Below, piece after piece: positions 56,891 through 64,000 of a stretch of 64,000 nt of DNA. The stretch's first letter is position 1; each line of letters starts with the position of its first letter. The DNA is taken from the NCBI GenBank assembly GCA_035578175.1, contig JAQMRL010000002.1:93164748-93228747 (forward strand), given 5' to 3'. The translations under genes were made by a program, and so were the position numbers. Below the pieces are notes generated by a model. That model ran no database searches. It saw only the letters and a program-made list of their open reading frames with translations, and had not been told where the DNA came from. Source of the DNA: Catonia carolina. Taxonomy: Eukaryota; Arthropoda; Insecta; Hemiptera; Achilidae.

Positions 56891-58720
56891 ATTTATTTAA
56901 ATTTCCATCAACCGCTTGGTTTTTAGCGACTAGTTGGATTATGTATATAGAACAGTGAATTTTGACTTGAGAGAAAATTTTCAGACCCTAGCCAGACCTC
57001 CTAGTTGTAAGCTGATACGCTAACTACTTCATTATTAAATTTGTATTTTGATTTCAAGTTTTAAGTTATTAGATAAATATTTTGTTATTTATATAATTTT
57101 TTTGAATGTCTAAAACATTCTAAATGTCATTTTAAATATTATTTCTCGTATTATATTAGAAGTCATAAGAATTATTATTAATTTATCACTTGTTAGATAA
57201 AAACTTACATATATTATGTAGATGAAAGTAATTTTTAAAGGGGAAACGTTAAATAAGATCATCTTATAATTGAATCTTGTGATGGACAAGAATTACGAAA
57301 AAATAAAACCGTTTAGTAGGTTCATCTAAATAAATATATATTTTTTATAGTACCTAATTATAAGTACTTATGCATTTTTTTAAATAAATTTTTTCGTATA
57401 CTCCTTTGTGCGGACAGCAAACTTCGTAGAGAAGAGTTTTTGCGTATAAGTAGGCTACATAAAATAGCTAAATAAATTATTGTAATGTATATTTAATAAA
57501 ATAAAATAAAGTTCTTCATCAGAACGGAGTGTGATACCTGTCTCTTCTCCGATCAGAGGTTCCTGTTTTCCTTCTTTGGGTTTGCTCCTGAAATATCGTT
57601 AATGATTTTTCCGTACTCTTATCTGGTGAGTATCGTTTTTTGAGCTATATTTTGTAAATCCTACACGTTTTATGTTAGATTTTCTAACAACTAAAATATC
57701 ATAAAGGAACTACACAAACATTATTTCTATTTCAATCAAACGTAAATAAATTTAGCCTCTATTGAAAATAATAAAACATGATAACGTGGCACAAGAAGTT
57801 TACTGTAAAATGGCTCCGTTAGACTGAAAATAACAAAGAAATAAGTTAATCAAACAAATAAATGGCCATAAAAGTTTAGTTATTAGAGATTGTCTTTCAT
57901 ATAGTAAAAATGAATGAATCACACAAAATAAATTACTTCACTATTGTTTTTCTTTATGAGGACAGAAAAATTACTATTTTATTGTAAAACGAAGCAGCAA
58001 AATTAACGAATAAAAATAGTTTTAAAAGGTTTACGCTGATAGAAATTTATATTTCTTCCATAATTATTACGTTCTAATTGGCTGAATAGTCTAAAAGTTA
58101 ATTTTTGTATTTCGGTAGAAATAATTTTAAAATCTTTTAGCTTGCTGACACTAAAAATCAATTCCTTTTTTATTTAAACTGCCAGTTGAGTCTACACTTA
58201 AGCTTGAAACGGAGTAACACAGAATAGAGATAGAAATTCAAGCAAGAAAAATCCTGGAACTGTTCCCAGTCCGTGTAACTTATAAGAAAAGTAGTAATCT
58301 TTATAGGTAGATAAAAATCAGAAACCGTTTTAAAAAATAGGGAGAAATACTCTTTAATTAAAAAGTTAAATTTATGTTATTGAGTCTGCGTTTATAGTTA
58401 GCTACTATTTGAAATTAGTATTTTATATGATTATTATTGCAATACCATTTGTGAACGTCTTAATTAAAAAAATATCAGTTTTTATCCTCATTTTTTAAGC
58501 AAACTGAAATATAAAATTAAGATAGCAATTAAAAATTTTTTATTTTAGTGCACGTTGTATTCATTAGATCGAATTAAATTTAGAGAAATAGGCCAATTTA
58601 AGTTGTTATTAATAAAAAATCCAAGGGTGAAGTCTTAAAATACTTTTTAATTTGAAAGTTTTCTTCATTTAAATATCTCTGAAAGTTTTTTTTTAAAACT
58701 GTTTAATAAAATTAAATTAA
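55813..58720. other. AT-rich intergenic sequence
   Basis: No gene recognised. A (TA)n microsatellite of about 37 bp lies at 56850-56886. Confidence 0.5.
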
Positions 58721-58725
58721 AAATG

Positions 58726-58900
58726 GCTACCTCCGTTGACCTGTGGCTAGAGCGTTTGACTGTGCTGCAAACAGCAAAGAAGAAGGTTCTAGTTTTGATT
58801 CCAGGGTTCCGAATATTATTAAAGCTGAACCGCTTTTCTATCGTAACCCACAGTAGTTGCTAATTACTAGAGCATTTGATGTGACTTTAAATAAACTAAA
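58726..58900 (+). mobile_element. tRNA-derived SINE, family B
   Basis: An A box (TGGCTAGAGCG) at 58744, a degenerate B box (AGTTTTGATTCC), a body with GCTGAACCG and CGTAACCC, and the family end AGTAGTTGCTAATTACTAGA then GATGTGACTTTAAATAAAC. Matches the 441 and 39672 copies. Confidence 0.75.
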
Positions 58901-59540
58901 AAACGTTAAACATTGTTTCTTGAAGAATTACTTACGTTATTTATCAATAAAACATCTATTTTCTAAAATTGAATGTTTTTTAAAAAACCATGAACAATAT
59001 TATAGTAAATCAAGCATTTATCCGAAATGAAAAAAATCTAAGTACACAAATAAATTATGATTAACTTAAAAATTATTGTTTAAATTCCATATATTTATTC
59101 TTTCAATTAACTTGTTTGTTTAATATTATTTTAAGCATTTTATCTTTTTAAACGGTTTATAGGTTAACTCGCAACGTTGTTGGCAATATTGAAACATATT
59201 TGAGCCGAGCAATGTTTAGCCAACTTTAAATTTATAATAATTTTTTACAAAAATCACGGATAATTTGCAATTGTTAATAAATTGAGAACAATAACCATAA
59301 TGTGAATAAATAATAAATTTTAATAATTAATATACCCAAAAACATTCCACAGGGTATCTTTGTTAAGTAACTCCTTTGTTATTTTATGTTTCACGTTATT
59401 TGTTTAAGGATCATGTATATCAAATTTTCTGGTTATTATATCGGTGAATATTTTAAACAAAAATTTACAACACACAAACGGAATTAATTATTTCTTAGAT
59501 TTCTACAAGTTAGCATTTACTGATATAATAAAAATATTTA
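58901..59540. other. AT-rich sequence, no gene seen
   Basis: No recognisable feature. Confidence 0.5.
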
Positions 59541-59741
59541 CGCCTACCGTATACGGGTAGTTGGTAACATGTTCGTCTCTCATCGTGCGGTCGTGGGTTC
59601 GAATCCCACTCAGTCACGGCATATTTTCATACGTTACAACAAAATCATTTCATCCTCACATAGTTACAACCCAACGTCATCGCTAATGATCGTTGCAGAT
59701 GATGCGACGTTATATTAATAAATAAATAAAAAAAAACAAAA
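59541..59741 (+). mobile_element. tRNA-derived SINE, family A, long 3' subtype
   Basis: A CCGTATACGGGTAGTTGGTA head with A box, B box GGGTTCGAATCCC, the CACGGCATATTTTCATACG body, then the long 3' subtype with CCCAACGTCATCGCTAATGA and a TTAATAAATAAATAAA tail. Flanks AAAATATTTAC and AAAAATTTAC are a possible imperfect duplication. Its 3' region matches the truncated copy at 11990-12141. Confidence 0.85.
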
Positions 59742-60928
59742 ATTTACTTGCAAAATTACATGCATTTCAGTAGCTATATCCATTCGTAGCCTGATTGTAT
59801 ATACTTGTATATAAAAAAATTGCATAATTTTAGAGATAGAGATGAATACTTTAACACTAATAACATGCATATTCTCAACGGAAATTGCACCTCATCTGCG
59901 AAACTACCTCCTGGATTGAAGAAGAGAAGAAAATTATCCTTCTATAATCTGTATTACTTAGGTCATAATGAAGCAACGCTGCTGATTTTTGTCTGACAAA
60001 AAGATAGTTTATCATCTTTTTAACATAATGTAAAGTTGTTTTAAACTACTTGTAAAAACAAACAGTTATATACAAATAGGTACCTTTAGCTACTGCCTAT
60101 AATACCTATAGTACCTATAGCTACTATTTTTGTAATGTGAAAATAACTCGATTTTTCTTTTGTAAATATTATATATTGTTCTTGTTATGACGTAACAACA
60201 TGCTTTATAGTTACCATTATTTTAAAATTTGCGTGGATTATTAATTATTAAAGAATATCATTTATACTTGAGTGTGACATTCCGAAATTGTGATTTTGTA
60301 ATTTCATTATATTTGTATGGTAAGTCTTATGAAAAAGTTAAATAATCTAATATTGAAAAATAAAAATGCTTAATTATTTGGCAATTATGATTACATTTTA
60401 AAAGAAATAAATTATGAATAATAAAATAAGAAATGGCTCTTTATGAATAAAGGTTATTCGTTATTTAAAAATGAAGTCAAAATTAAAATGAAAGGAAAAA
60501 ATGTTGAGCAATTAGGGAAGAAGAGAATGATTTGAATAAAAAGAGAGGTAGAGGGCTTTGTAAAGAATGATCAAAGTCATAAGAAAGCCGTGAGAAAGTG
60601 TGGGTTCTTTCATGATAAGAGCGACGATAGGACTACGGATTTTTATGATATCGATTTTTAAGGGGTTATTTTTATTCATAACACGACCAGATGTTTTAAA
60701 AAAGGTTTCCTTCGATGTACTGTTATTAGAATGTTGATGCGTAATGCATTTTAAAATACAAGCTAACTGTAACTAATAATCGCAGAGATAATCCACTTAT
60801 TTATCTGAGTAAAGATATCTTTAAGAGAAAGTTTTTAATGTATAAGATCCAAATAAAATACCTATCTTAAAATTGTTATAAATACGCTGTAAAAATAAAA
60901 ACAAAATATAAAGTAAAATTTTCGTATT
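59742..60928. other. AT-rich sequence, no gene seen
   Basis: The frame at 59805-59996 shows no domain. No other signal. Confidence 0.5.
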
Positions 60929-60929
60929 A

Positions 60930-61746
60930 CCGTATTTACTTGTGTACGACACGTCCCCGGGTAAGACGCACACCCCAAAAACGGGAGTAAGTTTTTTAGA
61001 AATAATAAAATCTAATTTAAACTCATATTAGAAGCACTACTCAATCAACCAAACTTAATTACTGAATTATGAACATAATTTCTTTTGCCTTTAAAGTTGC
61101 CATCTCCGTTGATATTTCCAACCCTTCTTGACGACCGTCTGCAATGTAGGACAATAGCTATTCTTCTACTTATTGAAATTTCCGTTTTTCTCACGAAATG
61201 CTCTTTTTTACTGGACTCTTGTAGCTTCTCATTTTTCCTTCTACAATTTCTTACACAGGATTCCGGAATGCCATACTTACGGCCCACTGCGTAGTTACCA
61301 ATTTCTTTTGCTTAAGACGAACTTTTAATTTTTCACCAGCAGTGAATGAACGCAAACGCCTTACAGCACTCATTTTCACTTAATAAACTATCTGAACCAA
61401 ATACGACCTGATCTTGACTTGGCTGTAAACTGACATGTATGAGTTGTAAGTAAACGGTCTGTTAACCGTACATACAAAAATCTCCGAAGAAGACGAACTG
61501 AACAGACACTTTTGTTGTGAAGCTTTACACCGGATGTGACTCACCACTATTTGCTATTTTAACAAAGTGCCTTAGTCGTTGTTAAATCAGCTTACCATCA
61601 AACAGTATTTTGGAGATTTAAATATCGTACAGTCGAACCACATACTAGTACTGTATTTACCAGAAAAACCCGCATATGGCGCGTGACTACGAATTTTGTG
61701 TATTAGATTGTTAAAAGGAAGGTGCGCGTCGTAGGCGAGTAAATCC
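60930..61746 (-). mobile_element. pogo/Tigger-like DNA transposon, decayed and shortened
   Basis: The ends are an imperfect inverted repeat of about 25 bp: left GTATTTACTTGTGTACGACA, right (reverse complement) GGATTTACTCGCCTACGACG. TA precedes the left end at 60928-60929. Between them a minus-strand remnant encodes the transposase N-terminus. The catalytic domain is missing from the ~0.8-kb element. Confidence 0.68.
61040..61375 (-). pseudogene. Transposase N-terminus, Brinker/CENP-B-like DNA-binding domain
   Basis: The minus strand starts MSAVRRLRSFTAGEKLKVRL, shifts frame near 61295, continues VGRKYGIPESCVRNCRRKNE KLQE, then shifts again to EKRKFQ and, after two stops, LLSYIADGRQEGLEISTEMA TLKAKEIM (each broken here only for length). 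The 'RKYGIPESCVRxWRRxxEKL' helix-turn-helix and following 'DxRxxGxxISTEM' block are typical of pogo/Tigger-type transposases. At least two frameshifts and two stops make it a pseudogene. Opposing frames across 61045-61294 are shadows. Confidence 0.75.
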
Positions 61747-61779
61747 TGAAATTAACATTATAAATCTATCAATTTATAA

Positions 61780-62062
61780 AAGAGTAGCCTACCTGTCTGT
61801 ATGGACATATGAACAAGTCATAGTAACGTTTAAAATAATTCAAAGGTTTCGGTCCAAAATACTTTGTAACATCACAGACTTGACTTCATACTTACCCAAC
61901 AATACAATAAATAGAGACATGAACACGAATTCTACAGTACATAAAGATATGCAATATTTGCACCAGATACCATACACGACTTGAAAATTACCGGAATCCA
62001 GAAGCCATCATACTCCCATACAACAATGAAACACATAGACCCTACAGATTTATTTTAATTAA
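61780..62062 (+). mobile_element. Jockey-like LINE fragment, RT C-terminus
   Basis: The plus strand reads YLSVWTYEQ, IIQRFRSKILCNITDLTSYL and PNNTINRDMNTNSTVHKDM, then after a stop ESRSHHTPIQQ. It follows the KPVWSYG, ILQRFQSKFLR, PWYVPNEVLHHDLGIPTV series of Jockey ORF2. It has a stop and a small deletion around ELWGTAS. Confidence 0.68.
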
Positions 62063-62366
62063 ATTATTTTACATTATTAATATTTACATTATATTTTTAA
62101 CATTTATATATTTTTTAATTATTCAACATTTACATCAGAAACAAAACAACAAATTTGAAATTTATAGAGTGATACCAGGGGCTATTACTCATTCATGCAT
62201 AATAGGCCTACTCACAACGCATCTAGTAAATTAAATATTGGTTTTATACAATGAATTTTAAAATCCGATTTACGAAAAGTTTTAAAACAATTTGAAATGT
62301 ACTAAGTTTTATGTTACATATTCCTTCAGTTGGAGACAACTTCAAGCTGTAGAAAAACATAATATT
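62063..62366. other. AT-rich sequence, no gene seen
   Basis: No recognisable feature. Confidence 0.5.
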
Positions 62367-62370
62367 ATAT
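62367..62370. repeat. 4-bp target duplication, solo LTR copy 3
   Basis: ATAT here and at 63114-63117. Confidence 0.65.
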
Positions 62371-63113
62371 TGTGACAATATTGAAGACGAATATGGTTCA
62401 AGAAATTTCTAGTACTTCATTCATAAATAGTAAAGAGAGGATAATTCAGTGAAAGAGTAACAATATGGCTGGTTATAAAAGGTTATTTAAAAGGTGTATG
62501 AGAAGGTCGGCTTATTGTTGTACAACTATTTATGAAAGCGCCGGTTGATTACCTGTAACACTTTCTATTTACAATAGATCTATTGTTGACTAGTGTACAA
62601 CAGTTAAGACTTTTCCAGTAAAATGGGTTTTTTGTACTTTATTATTTGTATCGAATTTCGGTGTCTTTCGAGAGGATTCTTTTTGATCAAGCTATATAAA
62701 AAGCGCCCGAATGCAGCCAGTGAGTCAGTATCCGTTTGATATTGGACAAGTTTTTATTGAGTGGCTAACGGTGCGTAGTACAGGTTACGTATCCAAGCAT
62801 TGTAGTGGTTAACTTTTGTTATATTATCTTGTGTATGTGCATTATATTCAGTTTTTGTGTATGTGCTTTGTGTATAATTATTGTAAGTAGTACTAAGTAA
62901 GTTATTTATTGTATTACTCCATTACAATTAGTTTATTATTTATTTTAAGTAAATTATTAAGTTATTTATTGTATTACTTCATTATACGAGTAATTAGTTT
63001 ATTATTTATTTTGTAAATCCTTTAGTGTAATAAATATTTGTAATTGTAAACTTTAGTGTATTAATTATTTAATTACTTAGATCCCGAAACGGACCTTAGC
63101 GATAAGTGTCGCA
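62371..63113 (+). mobile_element. Solo LTR, copy 3 (743 bp)
   Basis: It begins TGTGACAATATTGAAGA and ends GATAAGTGTCGCA. TATA box CTATATAAAAAGCGC is near 62692 and AATAAATATTTG near 63031. A ~60-bp tandem (GTTATTTATTGTATTACT...TAGTTTATTATTTATTTT) spans 62900-63012, partly shared with copy 1. ATAT duplications flank it. No internal retrotransposon sequence is adjacent. Confidence 0.87.
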
Positions 63114-63117
63114 ATAT

Positions 63118-64000
63118 TATCAACTTCAATATTTGCGGTGAAATAAATCGTCCGCTTCGCAAAAGGTGGAGCCGAGAATTAGGATAAATTTTACAAGTCA
63201 ACTAAATTTTTCTTCTTCTTAGTAAACATATTAAAAATTGAATCTGTAATTTTTAACACCAACTTTCTAATATCACGGCGTTTAAACGCGAGGGTCCTGC
63301 GAATGAATAGTGTACTCATCCAAAGTGCTAAAACAATGTAAAACAAGCTATAAATATATAAATTTAAATTTTTTTGAAAAGCTGTACAGTTATATATTTA
63401 ATAAAATATAGTCAAAAAAAATTTGTTTTAATTGTAAAACCAAATATCGCAAATATTTTCCATGAAAATTCCGATTGAATGAAATTCTAAAAGTGCTTCT
63501 TTTTAACATTGAGAGATCTGCTTTCAAGAATCTCTCGGCAGTATTAAAAATTTAATCAAATCAAATGTAACCACTGGCTGGAAGCAAACATTTTAATTAT
63601 ACAATTAAGTTAAAGTCTAACTTGACAGAATAACAAAAACAGTTAACCAAATGTTACAAGTGGTGAATGAATAATTCAAAGTGATACTCGTTTCTAATTC
63701 AAGAGGGCATTACAATCGCATCACATTCGATCAGATTTGGTAAGAACATTCTGGTTCTAAGGATAACAAAGGATAACTTTTCTTACAGTCATTGTTCGAT
63801 TTAGAACTCTTATTTCTGGGCCGGTTGGGTTAGGGATCTAAAAACAACTTTCTCAGATGTTGCAACTCTATTCTGCTTTGTTTTCAAGTTAAAAGTATTG
63901 TTTATGCAAGGTTTTTCGTTTACTTTGCCGTTCTTATTGAAACTTTAGATATGGTCAAAATGTAAATTTTAATACTGTTTTCATAAGAAAAGTTACTTGT
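63118..64000. other. AT-rich sequence, no gene seen
   Basis: No recognisable feature to the end of the window. Confidence 0.5.

Noticed and set aside
59560..59620. Functional tRNA gene
   Set aside because: It is the head of a family-A SINE with the same body and 3' end as other copies.
61085..61294. 69-codon plus-strand frame
   Set aside because: Antisense shadow of the pogo-like transposase remnant.
1..64000. CRISPR array, phage, bacterial operon or defence system
   Set aside because: No regularly spaced repeats, no Shine-Dalgarno-led gene clusters; all evidence points to an animal genome.

Overview
The window looks like gene-poor nuclear DNA from an arthropod, most likely an insect. It is AT-rich, has no bacterial-style gene packing, and carries arthropod-type transposable elements: Jockey-clade LINEs, tRNA-derived SINEs, pogo-like, mariner-like, hAT-like and piggyBac-like DNA transposons, and solo LTRs. 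The sequence alone does not identify the species. I find no convincing host protein-coding gene, rRNA, functional tRNA or CRISPR array. Nearly all recognisable coding sequence belongs to mobile elements.

The outstanding feature is an apparently complete Jockey-type retrotransposon at 2241-7002. Both ORFs are open (472 and 897 codons), the tail is a pure run of 40 A, and a perfect 13-bp target-site duplication flanks it. ORF1 is a zinc-knuckle nucleic-acid-binding protein and ORF2 an endonuclease-reverse transcriptase. They are separated by a single base (TAA-A-ATG), so ORF2 is probably translated by reinitiation. A 5'-truncated relative of the same family lies at 31213-32130.

The rest is a graveyard of older insertions. 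At least a dozen Jockey-like fragments (13.98, 17.3, 19.7, 22.7, 23.15, 23.6, 30.5, 32.6, 39.2, 41.15, 43.85, 46.9, 50.76, 54.5, 55.1 and 61.8 kb) keep only the RT C-terminus and/or 3' UTR, as expected of 5'-truncated copies. Three fragments of another LINE type lie at 12.8, 16.7 and 35.9 kb. Three solo LTRs of one family (26237-27000, 34536-35227, 62371-63113) share TG...CA ends and a TATA box, and two have perfect 4-bp duplications. Two tRNA-derived SINE families occur, one in several 3' subtypes. DNA transposons are a mariner-like element with a twice-broken transposase (36081-37427), two pogo-like deletion derivatives (15485-16106 and about 60930-61746), a piggyBac-like nonautonomous element (51699-52362), an hAT-like MITE (23764-24273) and an unassigned MITE-like element (35247-35540).

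The 23.6-24.8 kb block is a three-layer nest: a Jockey fragment interrupted by an hAT MITE, itself interrupted by a SINE, each with a recognisable target duplication. A GC-rich island near 8.6-9.2 kb ends in a sequence identical in form to the metazoan histone mRNA 3' stem-loop; what lies upstream is unresolved. The AT-rich stretches between elements hold microsatellites, a few hairpins and no gene I can support.
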